Positions 42,326-51,632 of a stretch of DNA of 53,530 nt are shown here, piece after piece (the stretch's first letter is position 1; every line of letters starts with the position of its first letter). The notes beneath the pieces are model-generated. The model searched no databases. It had not been told where the DNA came from and saw nothing but the letters and a program-made list of their open reading frames with translations. Both the position numbers and the translations under genes were made by a program. The stretch covers positions 1 to 53,530 of the forward strand of contig JAFXIT010000055.1 of the NCBI GenBank assembly GCA_017532825.1, read 5' to 3'. The stretch is from Clostridia bacterium. GTDB taxonomy: Bacteria; Bacillota; Clostridia; Oscillospirales; QAMX01.

Positions 42326-42631
42326 TTACTTTTTTAGGGACAGCAGGGTGTTGAGCGTCGTACCCGCGAGTACCAGCAGAGGACAGGCAAACAAAACGAT
42401 CGCGGAGAAAAGGAAATTGTCGACAAATATTGCCGCAACTCCCGCTCCAACGCAGATAAGCCCTCCGATGAACTCGATAAGTCCCATACGTGCGGCGTAG
42501 TGCTCGGTGTATCTTTCATAGATCTTGGCAAAGTTCTGAATAAAATCGTGACGCTTCATAAAGAAGATGAAGAAACCATACCACGTCAGAACAACGCCGA
42601 TGATTATAAGCGGAATATCAAAAATCAGCAT
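42326..42631 (-). CDS. Small integral membrane protein of unknown function
   Basis: A 101-residue protein with three hydrophobic helices: LIFDIPLIIIGVVLTWYGFFIFF, LIEFIGGLICVGAGVAAIFV and FLFSAIVLFACPLLVLAGTTL, with a basic loop (KRHDFIQNFAKIYERYTEHYAARM) between the first two. The size and pattern recall DUF3784-like proteins of Firmicutes. It lies 15 bp after the GntR regulator gene and reads in the same direction, so it may be the last member of the citrate synthase unit. No specific function can be given. Confidence 0.7.
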   Translation of the reverse strand: MLIFDIPLIIIGVVLTWYGFFIFFMKRHDFIQNFAKIYERYTEHYAARMGLIEFIGGLICVGAGVAAIFVDNFLFSAIVLFACPLLVLAGTTLNTLLSLKK

Positions 42632-42646
42632 AGGATAATCCTCCCG

Positions 42647-43312
42647 CTATTTCTGTTCGCGAAGCGAACGGATAAGGTTTGCTTTTGCGTTTACAATGTG
42701 CTCGGCAGTCAGCTTTTCGGCAAGCTCACCGTCGTGGGCGCGGATGGCATTGAGGATCTGTTCGTGCTCGTCGGTTGCGATGCGAGCACGGTCAAAGGCC
42801 TTAAAGGAACTTTCTCTGGCCTTTCTTACGTAGTTGTGGAAGGTCTTAAGGGTGTTGCTTAAGGGATTTGATCGGCAGGCATCGTACAGAAGGGAGTGGA
42901 AGGTAGAGTCCAGATTCCAGCCTTGAACGGTGTCGCCGCGCTCGACGTAGAACCTCTGCAGATCTATTATCTCGGTAAGCTTGTCAAGCTCCTCGGGGGT
43001 GATACGTTCTGCCGCCCAGCGTGAAGCAAGACCTTCGATCATAACACGTATAGTGTATATATCGTCGATATCCTTCTCGCTTATACCTACGACGACGGCC
43101 CCCTTGTTCGGGATAAGCCGAACAAGCCCCTCCTGCTCAAGCTGAAAAAGAGCCTCTCTTACTGGGGTGCGGCTTACACCTACCTCTTGAGATATGCGGT
43201 GCTCGGTCAGTGCGCTCCCCGAGGGGTATTCACCCTCAAGGATACACCGCTCTATGTGGCGAAATACCCGCCCCGTGAGGCTTACGGATTCTTCACCGAA
43301 TGTAACAGCCAT
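42647..43312 (-). CDS. GntR-family (FadR/FCD) transcription regulator
   Basis: A 221-residue repressor. The N-terminal winged helix is GEYPSGSALTEHRISQEVGVSRTPVREALFQLEQEGLV-type (seen as LTEHRISQEVGVSRTPVREA, about 36-55). The C-terminal FCD ligand domain is all-helical, with the metal/ligand residues in D-x(n)-FHSLLYDACRSN and EHEQILNAI near the end. It begins 1 bp after the stop of the citrate-synthase-like gene. The strong palindrome with TTGTATACAA in that gene's promoter is the type bound by FadR-family proteins, so it is probably the operon's own repressor. Confidence 0.92.
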   Translation of the reverse strand: MAVTFGEESVSLTGRVFRHIERCILEGEYPSGSALTEHRISQEVGVSRTPVREALFQLEQEGLVRLIPNKGAVVVGISEKDIDDIYTIRVMIEGLASRWAAERITPEELDKLTEIIDLQRFYVERGDTVQGWNLDSTFHSLLYDACRSNPLSNTLKTFHNYVRKARESSFKAFDRARIATDEHEQILNAIRAHDGELAEKLTAEHIVNAKANLIRSLREQK

Positions 43313-43313
43313 T

Positions 43314-44696
43314 TTATCTGTCCCCCTGTGCTGCGACCTCGGGTGCGTGTATCCTTACCAGGTCGAGCATTTCCTCGTCACTTATGACCGTCTGACGCCC
43401 CGAAGCATACTGTGCATCCACCCATTCCTTTATGGCAACGACGGCAGAGGAGTGCTTGTCGAGAGCCTTGTCACCGGTAAGCGAGAAGACCTGGTTTATC
43501 CAGAATGCGATTCCGGCAAGACCGGATGTAGCACTTACGGATACTGCGGCGGCTCTGCCGAGGATGGTCTCGGTGTCGAATATGTTGTATATCTCCTGGT
43601 CCTTCATCAGTCCGTCGGCGTGGATGCCTGCACGAGTGACGTTGAAGCTGCGTCCGACAAAGGGGGTCATAGGCGGGATCTCGTAGCCCATATTCTTTTC
43701 AAAGTAGCGGGCTATGTCGGTAATGGCGGTGGTGTCCATACCGTTTGTGGTGCCGCGGAGGGCGGCGTATTCAAAGACCATAGCCTCAAGCGGTACGTTT
43801 CCGGTGCGCTCACCGATGCCTAAGAGCGAGCAGTTTACGGCGCTTGCACCGTAGAGCCATGCAGTGGTGGCGTTGGTGACGGCCTTGTAGAAGTCGTTGT
43901 GTCCGTGCCACTCGAGCATTTCGTGAGGGACTCCCGAGTAGTGGATAAGTCCGTTTATTATGCCGGGGACGCTTCGGGGAAGGGCAACGCCGGGGAAGGG
44001 GATGCCATAGCCGAGAGTATCGCAGGCACGGATCTTTACGGGGATGCCCGCATCACGGGACATATCCATAAGTGCATTTACAAAGGGAACGACAAAGCCG
44101 TAGAAGTCGGCACGTGTGATGTCCTCAAAGTGACAACGGGGGCGAAGCCCTGCATCCAGTGCGTCGGCGACGATGGAAAGGTAATGGCCCATCGCCTCCT
44201 TGCGGCTCATGCGAAGCTTTTTGAAGATGTGGTAGTCCGAGCAGCTTACGAGTATACCCGTTTCCTTTATGCCGATAGACTTTACTATCTCAAAGTCCTT
44301 CTTGGTGGCACGTATCCAGGTAGTGATCTCGGGAAATTCATAGCCCCGTTCCATACATTTTTCTATAGCCTTGCGGTCTTTTTCGCTGTAGACAAAGAAT
44401 TCAGACTGCCTTATGATACCGTTGGGGCCGCTCAAGCGGTGAAGCAGGTCGAAAAGGTCGACCATCTGCTCTACGCTGTAGGGGGCCATGGACTGCTGGC
44501 CGTCACGGAAGCTGGTGTCGGTTATCCATATATCTGCAGGCATATTAAGGTCGACTCGACGGTGGTTGAAGGCGATCTTGGGGACCTCGGTGTAGGGATA
44601 TATCTCTCTGAAAAGCTCCGGATTGTCAACGTCCTGAAGCGTATATCTGTAGGGGTCTCTTTCAAGCAGGTTCGAGTTTTTATTGAGATCAAGCAT
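43314..44696 (-). CDS. HMGL-family acyl-CoA carboxylate synthase, probably Re-citrate synthase
   Basis: A 460-residue alpha/beta barrel enzyme of the isopropylmalate/homocitrate synthase superfamily. The barrel signature WITDTSFRDGQQSM opens the catalytic part, RCHFEDITRADFYGF holds the general acid/base region and HGHNDFYKAVTNA the metal-binding histidines, followed by GERTGNVPLEA. The C-terminal regulatory LeuA dimer domain is missing. This pattern resembles the Re-citrate synthase of Clostridium kluyveri, which makes citrate without the usual enzyme; 2-isopropylmalate or citramalate synthase remain possible. Start at ATG 44694-44696, with GAGGTG upstream. It heads a unit with a GntR regulator. 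Confidence 0.78.
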   Translation of the reverse strand: MLDLNKNSNLLERDPYRYTLQDVDNPELFREIYPYTEVPKIAFNHRRVDLNMPADIWITDTSFRDGQQSMAPYSVEQMVDLFDLLHRLSGPNGIIRQSEFFVYSEKDRKAIEKCMERGYEFPEITTWIRATKKDFEIVKSIGIKETGILVSCSDYHIFKKLRMSRKEAMGHYLSIVADALDAGLRPRCHFEDITRADFYGFVVPFVNALMDMSRDAGIPVKIRACDTLGYGIPFPGVALPRSVPGIINGLIHYSGVPHEMLEWHGHNDFYKAVTNATTAWLYGASAVNCSLLGIGERTGNVPLEAMVFEYAALRGTTNGMDTTAITDIARYFEKNMGYEIPPMTPFVGRSFNVTRAGIHADGLMKDQEIYNIFDTETILGRAAAVSVSATSGLAGIAFWINQVFSLTGDKALDKHSSAVVAIKEWVDAQYASGRQTVISDEEMLDLVRIHAPEVAAQGDR

Positions 44697-44714
44697 GGCG
44701 AACACCTCGTAAAT

Positions 44715-44750
44715 TTTGTATGGTTGTATGATTGTATACAACCATACAAA
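44715..44750. promoter_or_regulatory. GntR-type operator before the citrate-synthase-like gene
   Basis: A perfect 13-bp inverted repeat, TTTGTATGGTTGT (44715-44727) and ACAACCATACAAA (44738-44750), overlapping TTGTATACAA (44732-44741). TTGTAT repeats three times at exactly 8-bp steps (44716, 44724, 44732). It lies directly downstream of the -10 box, so bound repressor would block transcription. Confidence 0.8.
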
Positions 44751-44778
44751 TTATAAGCGCATTACATACATTTGTCAA
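44750..44778 (-). promoter_or_regulatory. Consensus promoter of the citrate-synthase-like operon
   Basis: Minus strand: TTGACA (44773-44778), 17 nt, TATAAT (44750-44755). The operator begins at the edge of the -10 box. Confidence 0.88.
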
Positions 44779-44822
44779 TAGCAGGCAGAGAAAAAATTTT
44801 TTGGAAAAATGAAAAATAGGTG

Positions 44823-44851
44823 TTGACATTTTTCTTATAGGGTGTTATAAT
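44823..44851 (+). promoter_or_regulatory. Consensus promoter of tRNA-Ala
   Basis: TTGACA (44823-44828), 17 nt, TATAAT (44846-44851), 18 bp before the tRNA. Confidence 0.88.
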
Positions 44852-44869
44852 ATCACACGTCGCCGGTTT

Positions 44870-44945
<76 letters not shown>

Positions 44946-44951
44946 AACAAG

Positions 44952-44981
44952 AAAAAAGCTCCGAAAAATCGGAGCTTTTTT
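44952..44981 (+). terminator. First terminator of tRNA-Ala
   Basis: A 13-bp stem (44952-44964 with 44969-44981, core GCTCCGA) with loop AAAA and a T-run. Confidence 0.85.
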
Positions 44982-45000
44982 CTTTGTGTGCAAGAATTTT

Positions 45001-45038
45001 GCAAGAGGGCCCATGCGGGACCTCTTGCATCTTTTTTT
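45001..45038 (+). terminator. Second, tandem terminator
   Basis: GCAAGAGG (45001-45008) pairs with CCTCTTGC (45021-45028), the stem continuing with CCC-GGG after one mismatch, and is followed by a run of eight Ts. It backs up the first terminator before the flavin reductase gene. Confidence 0.78.
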
Positions 45039-45058
45039 TCGTACCGTACTTTTTGCTA

Positions 45059-45088
45059 TTGCTTTTTAGTCGGGTTTGCATATATAAT
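45059..45088 (+). promoter_or_regulatory. Promoter of the flavin reductase gene
   Basis: TTGCTT (45059-45064), 18 nt, TATAAT (45083-45088), about 30 bp before the start codon. Confidence 0.5.
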
Positions 45089-45119
45089 AATATAGTTGAT
45101 TAAATGGGGAGGAATTATC

Positions 45120-45635
45120 TTGAACAGCTTCCGTGAGGTAACACCCGATAATTTTATCTGCAGTCCGTTTAAGTCCATCGGCAGCGACTGGATGCTCATC
45201 GCCGCTTCTGACGGAGAGCGTGTCAACGCCATGACGGCGTCCTGGGGAGGAATGGGCGTGCTGTGGGGCAAAAATTGCGTTTTTATTTTTGTCAGAGAGA
45301 GCCGCTTTACAAAGGAGCTTATCGACTCCTCGAATGGTTTTTCGGTGACCTTCTTCGACAGAGAAAAGTATGCAGGCATGCTTGGATATATGGGTAAGGC
45401 GTCGGGGCGCAATGAGGATAAGATCGCCTCTGCCGGACTTACCGTACTTGGTGGAGACGTACCTTATTTTGAACAGGCGCAAACCGCTATTCTCTGCGAC
45501 AAGCTTTGCCGCCTGAACGTTCCAAAGGAATGTATCTTATCCGATGAGGCGCTTTCCAGATACTATCCCAACGGCGATTACCACGATATGTACGTCGGTG
45601 AGATTAAAAAGATTTTGGTAAAAGACTCCGAATAA
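45120..45635 (+). CDS. Flavin reductase-like domain protein
   Basis: A 171-residue FMN-binding split-barrel protein of the flavin reductase/flavoredoxin family. Seen are SIGSDWMLIAASDGERVNAMTASWGGMGVLW-type FMN contacts (the segment RVNAMTASWGGMGVLW), FVRESRFTKELIDSSNGFSV and FDREKYAGMLGYMG. Such proteins carry electrons from NAD(P)H or ferredoxin to partner oxidases. The start is TTG at 45120 with GGGGAGG 7 nt upstream; an earlier in-frame TTG would read through the ribosome site. The gene precedes the KDG-type kinase by 33 bp and may be co-transcribed. Confidence 0.87.
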   Translation: MNSFREVTPDNFICSPFKSIGSDWMLIAASDGERVNAMTASWGGMGVLWGKNCVFIFVRESRFTKELIDSSNGFSVTFFDREKYAGMLGYMGKASGRNEDKIASAGLTVLGGDVPYFEQAQTAILCDKLCRLNVPKECILSDEALSRYYPNGDYHDMYVGEIKKILVKDSE

Positions 45636-45668
45636 TATTTAGTTTTTATACAAAGGAGATGGCATTGT

Positions 45669-46745
45669 ATGAAGCTTCAGCTTAAAGAGAATTGTGCGAT
45701 TTCCCTGCTTACTGCGACCAGCATGGGAGTAAGGATCACCCCAACCGTGCGCCAACCTGTCGGAATGGGTGACGATCTTGTTCTACAGGCTACCAGCGCC
45801 GAGAGCAACGTCCTTTCAATATCCGCAGGCCTCGGCCTTAGGACCAAGGTCCTTACCGCATTTGTCAAGGGCAGTCCCATTGCGGCTTATATCAAAAGCG
45901 ACCTCCGTCGCCGTGGGATAGCTTACGAGGGTGTAGAACACGAGCAGGGCGGTCCCTGGGGGTACCGTCATCAGTTCAACATTGCCGACAGCGGCTACGG
46001 GGTCAGAGGCCCGCGTGTTTGGAACGACAGAGCGGGCGAGGTAGGTAGAGAGATCTCTGCCGAAGACTTTGATCTTGAGCGTATATTTGACGTCGAGGGT
46101 GTGCAGATACTCCACATCTCCGGACTTTTTGCAGCGCTTTCCGAAAAGAGCGGAGACTGCTGCCTCCGCCTTGCAAAGAAGGCTCACCAAAGCGGCACCC
46201 TTGTTTCCTTTGACCTTAACTACCGTGCGTCCTTCTGGAAGGGCAGAGAGACCGAGCTTCGGGAGATATTCTCATCCATCACATCGGTATCGGATATCCT
46301 TATCGGAAATGAGGAGGATTTCCAGCTTGCGCTTGGCATAAAGGGTCCCGAGGCCGGCGGTAAGGACGTTGGAAATACGGACGCCTTCAAAGAAATGATC
46401 ATGAACGTCCGTGCCCAATACCCCAACGTTCGTGTTTACGCAAACACCCTTCGTGAGGTAATAAGCTCCAACTGCCACCTCTGGGGAGCTACGATGCTCT
46501 GCGGTGACGAATGGCAGAGCGTCGAGCCCCGTGAGATAGCCGTGCTCGACCGTATCGGCGGCGGCGACGGCTTTGTCGGAGGAATGCTCTATGCGATCCT
46601 TCGCGGCTGGGACAGCGAAAAATGGATACAGTTTGCCTGGGCTACGGGTGCTTTGGTGACCACACTTGTAACCGACTATGCACTTCCTGCGGACGAAGCG
46701 CAGGTGTGGAGCATCTGGCATGGAAATGCAAGGGTTCAAAGATAG
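45669..46745 (+). CDS. PfkB-family sugar kinase, 2-dehydro-3-deoxygluconokinase-like
   Basis: A 358-residue ribokinase-fold enzyme. It has the N-terminal GGDDLVLQ-like region with ISAGLGLRTKVLTAF, the strand VSFDLNYRASFW (common to KdgK proteins), NEEDFQLALG, and the catalytic DRIGGGDGFVGGML (about 300-313, Asp the base). This set fits 2-keto-3-deoxygluconate kinase; KDPG aldolase would be its partner but is not in the window. AAAGGAG lies 10 nt before the ATG. It is followed after 16 bp by 6-phosphogluconate dehydrogenase, linking sugar-acid entry with the pentose phosphate route. Confidence 0.85.
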   Translation: MKLQLKENCAISLLTATSMGVRITPTVRQPVGMGDDLVLQATSAESNVLSISAGLGLRTKVLTAFVKGSPIAAYIKSDLRRRGIAYEGVEHEQGGPWGYRHQFNIADSGYGVRGPRVWNDRAGEVGREISAEDFDLERIFDVEGVQILHISGLFAALSEKSGDCCLRLAKKAHQSGTLVSFDLNYRASFWKGRETELREIFSSITSVSDILIGNEEDFQLALGIKGPEAGGKDVGNTDAFKEMIMNVRAQYPNVRVYANTLREVISSNCHLWGATMLCGDEWQSVEPREIAVLDRIGGGDGFVGGMLYAILRGWDSEKWIQFAWATGALVTTLVTDYALPADEAQVWSIWHGNARVQR

Positions 46746-46761
46746 CTGTTTGGAGGAACGA

Positions 46762-48216
<1,455 letters not shown>

Positions 48217-48308
48217 CCGACGGTTAACAGTTTTTTCATAAGTGGAGCAATATTAATTGATTTTTACACTATAAAATACAAGGTATATCATTTAAGGGGG
48301 ATGTCCTC

Positions 48309-49298
48309 TTGATCGAAGTAAAGAATCTCAGCAAGAATTACGGCTCGCACACAGCCGTCAAGGATCTGTCCTTCACCGTCGAAAGCGGACAGGTATACGG
48401 CTTTCTCGGTCCCAACGGAGCGGGGAAGTCGACCACGATGAATATCATCACGGGTTGCCTTGCGGCTACGCAGGGACAGGTGCTGATAGACGGATACGAC
48501 ATTTTCGATAACCCGAAGGAGGCCAAGAAAAAGATCGGCTACCTTCCCGAGCTGCCGCCGGTTTATCCGGATATGAGCGTGTATGAGTATCTTCTCTTTG
48601 TTGCCCGAGCAAAGGGTGTTGCCAAGGCAGATATAAAAGCGCAGGTAGATGCCGTTATGGCAAAAACGGGTATATCCGACGTCAGCCGACGCATCATAAA
48701 GGTGCTTTCCAAGGGCTACCGCCAGCGTGTAGGCATTGCCCAGGCCCTGCTTGGCGATCCCGAGACCATCATTCTTGACGAGCCGATGGTCGGCCTTGAC
48801 CCCAAGCAGATAATCGAGATGCGTGAGCTCATACGTCAGCTCGGTACGGATCATACGGTCATCCTTTCAAGCCATATCCTTTCGGAGATCAGCGCCATAT
48901 GCGACCGCGTTATGATAATCTCAAAGGGTCGGCTCGTTGCGGTGGATACCCCCGAAAATCTTGCACGTGTGGGTGAGGAAAAGAGGATACTTCGCCTTAC
49001 GGTCAAGGGTGATGCAGACGCAGTCAAGGAAGCTGTTTGCTCTGTTGACGGAGTATCCGAGGCAGAGCTTACCTCGTCTGAGGACGGATGCGTGTCGCTT
49101 GAAATCGGTATGTCGGGTGACACCGACTGTCGAGAGGCGATCTTTTACAGACTTGCCGATGCCAAAATGCCGATCCTTGCCATGCAGATAAATAAGGTCT
49201 CTCTTGAGGATATATTCCTTGACCTCACGTCGGACAAGGCGGAGGATGAGACGGAAGTTCAGGAGGTGGAAGCCGATGAGGGCGATATACAGGCGTGA
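48309..49298 (+). CDS. ABC transporter ATP-binding protein, GldA-like
   Basis: A 329-residue ATPase. Walker A is GPNGAGKSTT (about 36-45), the signature is LSKGYRQRVGIAQALLG (its LSKGYRQR in place of LSGGQxQR, as in GldA/CcmA-type subfamilies), Walker B is IILDEPMVGLDP and the H-loop SSHILSEI. A C-terminal extension (about 215-329) with acidic tail TEVQEVEADEGD follows, typical of ABC-2 type drug or gliding-motility-like exporters. The start is TTG, 8 nt after AAGGGGG. It forms an operon with an ABC-2 permease, a GldG-like subunit and a DUF4340 protein. Confidence 0.92.
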   Translation: MIEVKNLSKNYGSHTAVKDLSFTVESGQVYGFLGPNGAGKSTTMNIITGCLAATQGQVLIDGYDIFDNPKEAKKKIGYLPELPPVYPDMSVYEYLLFVARAKGVAKADIKAQVDAVMAKTGISDVSRRIIKVLSKGYRQRVGIAQALLGDPETIILDEPMVGLDPKQIIEMRELIRQLGTDHTVILSSHILSEISAICDRVMIISKGRLVAVDTPENLARVGEEKRILRLTVKGDADAVKEAVCSVDGVSEAELTSSEDGCVSLEIGMSGDTDCREAIFYRLADAKMPILAMQINKVSLEDIFLDLTSDKAEDETEVQEVEADEGDIQA

Positions 49299-50139
49299 GC
49301 TTAAAAGCTATTTCAACGGTATAGCGGCGTATATATTTATCGCGTTTATACTGCTCTTTGTCGGGATATACACCTGGTCGTACAATTTAAACGGCAAGCT
49401 TCCGTTTTTTGAATACGTCCTTGCAAACGTCGGCTTTGTATTTATGCTTATCGTGCCGATACTGACGATGCGAGTAATATCCGAGGAGAAAAAACAGCGT
49501 ACCGACAAGCTCTTGTACTCTCTTCCGCTGAGCACAACACAGATCGTTATGGGAAAGTACCTTGCTATGCTGACGGTGTTTGCCATACCCATCGGTGTAA
49601 TGTGCTTCTACCCGCTGATACTTTCGAGGTTTGGCTATATCGAATTTGTCACGACCTACGGCTCGATATTTGCCTTTTTCCTGCAGGGTGCCGCACTTAT
49701 TGCGATAGGAATGTTTCTTTCCTCGCTGACCGAGAATCAGATAGTTGCGGCGGTGCTTACCTTCGCAGTGGTGCTTGTGAGCTATTTTATGTACTCTCTG
49801 GCCTCTTTGATATCGGCCTCTGCCACGATGTCCCTCATAGCATTTTCGGTCCTGATCGCGGCCATTGGGGGCGGCGCATGGCTTGCGACCAAGAAGCCGA
49901 TGTTCGGACTTTGCATATTCGGTCTGCTTGAAATACCGCTTCTTGCGATATTTGTCATTAAGCCGGCCCTCCTTGAAGGCTCGTTCCAGACCCTTATAAA
50001 GAATATTTCGGTCTTTAACCGCCTTTACAGCTTCATTGACGGTGTGTTTGACCTCGTGGGAATAGTGTTCTTCCTTTCGGTCATATTCCTTTTTGTGTTC
50101 CTCACCGTCCAGTCCCTTGAAAAAAGGAGGTGGAGCTGA
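49276..50139 (+). CDS. ABC-2 type permease, GldF-like
   Basis: A 287-residue membrane protein with six hydrophobic helices, starting MRAIYRRELKSYFNGIAAYIF, the typical GldF/NosY-like start. The segment RVISEEKKQRTDKLLYSLPLS is the cytoplasmic coupling loop found in this family. The start overlaps the end of the ATPase gene by 23 bp and has AGGAGGTGG ahead of it. Its stop overlaps the next start (TGATG). It forms the membrane channel for the ATPase; the substrate is unknown. Confidence 0.9.
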   Translation: MRAIYRRELKSYFNGIAAYIFIAFILLFVGIYTWSYNLNGKLPFFEYVLANVGFVFMLIVPILTMRVISEEKKQRTDKLLYSLPLSTTQIVMGKYLAMLTVFAIPIGVMCFYPLILSRFGYIEFVTTYGSIFAFFLQGAALIAIGMFLSSLTENQIVAAVLTFAVVLVSYFMYSLASLISASATMSLIAFSVLIAAIGGGAWLATKKPMFGLCIFGLLEIPLLAIFVIKPALLEGSFQTLIKNISVFNRLYSFIDGVFDLVGIVFFLSVIFLFVFLTVQSLEKRRWS

Positions 50140-51632
50140 TGTCCAAGGTCAATGCATATATTTCGGATGCGTCGGAAAAGCCGATAAAGCCTAAAAAGGA
50201 AGGGCTCACCCCCCAACAAAAAAAGCTTAAAAACCGCAACTTCCGTGCAGGCGGGTACAGTGTTATCCTGACCCTGCTTGCCTTGGCAGCCGTAATTGCG
50301 GTAAACGTATTTGCGGCAATGCTTCCCTCTGATCTTACCAAGTTTGACACTACCTCCGACGCACTCTTTACCCTTTCTGACCAGAGCAAGCAGATAGTAT
50401 CCTCGCTTGAAAGCGACGTTACGGTCTACTTGGTGGCACAGACGGGAAACGAAAACACGAATATAGTCTCCCTGCTTGAAAAATACGAGGCAGCAGGGAG
50501 CCGTCTTGACGTGGTGTATAAGGACCCCGTGCTTTATCCCAAGTTTGTTTCGGAATATACCGACGAGGAGCTTGAGGAAAACAGCATAATCGTCGTTTCC
50601 GATAAAAGAAGCAGGGTGATACCCTACGGTGATATCATCGTATCCACCGTGACTGGTATCGACTATACCACCTACGCCTACAACTATTCATACTCCTTTA
50701 ACGGGGAATCGGAGATAACCTCGGCTATCGACTACGTCACTACCGACGTTCTGCCGGTGCTCTACTCCCTTACGGGTCACGGTGAGACCGCTCTGCCCGA
50801 GAGCATCCTTAAGAGCATAGCTCATGAAAATATCAATCTCAAGGATCTCTCTATTATCGCATCCGGCATACCGGATGACTGCTCCTGCCTGCTTATATCA
50901 AGCCCCGTAAACGATATTTCGGATTACGAGCTTGAAGAGATACTTGACTATCTCGATCTGGGCGGAAGACTGATATTGCTCAGCGATTTTACCGACAAAG
51001 CCCGTCCCAATCTCGATGCGCTGATGGCCGATTACGGTATTACGGTAAATTCGGGGTACGTCGTGGAGCAGTCGGCACAGAATTATTACAGCCTGCCGTA
51101 CTACCTGCTTCCCGACATAGGAAGGCATGAAATAACCGCTCCGCTGATAGATGGAAAGTATTACGTTCTTTTCCCCATTGCCCAGGGCTTTGAGTCGGCC
51201 GAGGCTGTCAGAAGCACCGTCAACCTGACACCCCTGCTTCTGACCTCCGACAAGGCCTATATCGAGACCGACACCGAGTCCCAGGAGAAAAACGACGGCG
51301 AAAAGGAAGGCAGGTTTATGCTCGCGGTTGCTATCACCGAGACCGTCGACAACGGCCAGACCCGCATTGTCTGCTTCTCTTCGAGCTTCTTCCTTGAACA
51401 ACAGATCGACAACCTCGTAAGCGGTGCAAACAGCGATCTTCTTTTAAACTCGGTCGGTTGGATCTGCGAGAGGGAAAACAGCATTTCCATCCGTGCCAAG
51501 TCTCTTGATATAACACAGCTCGTTATCGACCAGGGAAGCGTAGACCTTATCAGAACGGTCATCATCTTTGTCATACCGCTTGCCGTTGTGGCGATAGGCG
51601 TGATTGTTGTAGTAAGAAGGAGACAGCGCTGA
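50139..51632 (+). CDS. GldG-like ABC auxiliary protein
   Basis: A 497-residue protein with one N-terminal transmembrane helix (SVILTLLALAAVIAVNVFAAML), a large extracytoplasmic domain and a C-terminal helix (TVIIFVIPLAVVAIGVIVVV) with a basic end. The start of the outer domain, FDTTSDALFTLSDQSKQIV, and the LYSLTGHGE and LLISSPVNDISDYELEEILDYLDLGG stretches match the GldG/ABC_transp_aux family. AGGAGGTGG lies before ATG 50139. In flavobacteria GldG works with GldF and GldA in gliding or secretion; here it must serve some envelope task of a Gram-positive cell. Confidence 0.9.
   Translation: MSKVNAYISDASEKPIKPKKEGLTPQQKKLKNRNFRAGGYSVILTLLALAAVIAVNVFAAMLPSDLTKFDTTSDALFTLSDQSKQIVSSLESDVTVYLVAQTGNENTNIVSLLEKYEAAGSRLDVVYKDPVLYPKFVSEYTDEELEENSIIVVSDKRSRVIPYGDIIVSTVTGIDYTTYAYNYSYSFNGESEITSAIDYVTTDVLPVLYSLTGHGETALPESILKSIAHENINLKDLSIIASGIPDDCSCLLISSPVNDISDYELEEILDYLDLGGRLILLSDFTDKARPNLDALMADYGITVNSGYVVEQSAQNYYSLPYYLLPDIGRHEITAPLIDGKYYVLFPIAQGFESAEAVRSTVNLTPLLLTSDKAYIETDTESQEKNDGEKEGRFMLAVAITETVDNGQTRIVCFSSSFFLEQQIDNLVSGANSDLLLNSVGWICERENSISIRAKSLDITQLVIDQGSVDLIRTVIIFVIPLAVVAIGVIVVVRRRQR

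Noticed and set aside
44716-44741. Three TTGTAT units as a possible CRISPR or iteron array
   Set aside because: Only three 6-bp units at 8-bp steps within a promoter; best explained as a repressor operator. No CRISPR-like array with spacers was seen anywhere in the window.
46678-46761. Extension of 6-phosphogluconate dehydrogenase into the kinase gene
   Set aside because: No ribosome site and no family similarity before MKKADIGLIG; the double ATG at 46762/46765 follows GGAGG.
48263-48291. TTTACA-17-TATCAT as promoter of the ABC operon
   Set aside because: The start point would fall within the ribosome site of the ATPase gene, so this promoter is unlikely to be used for it.
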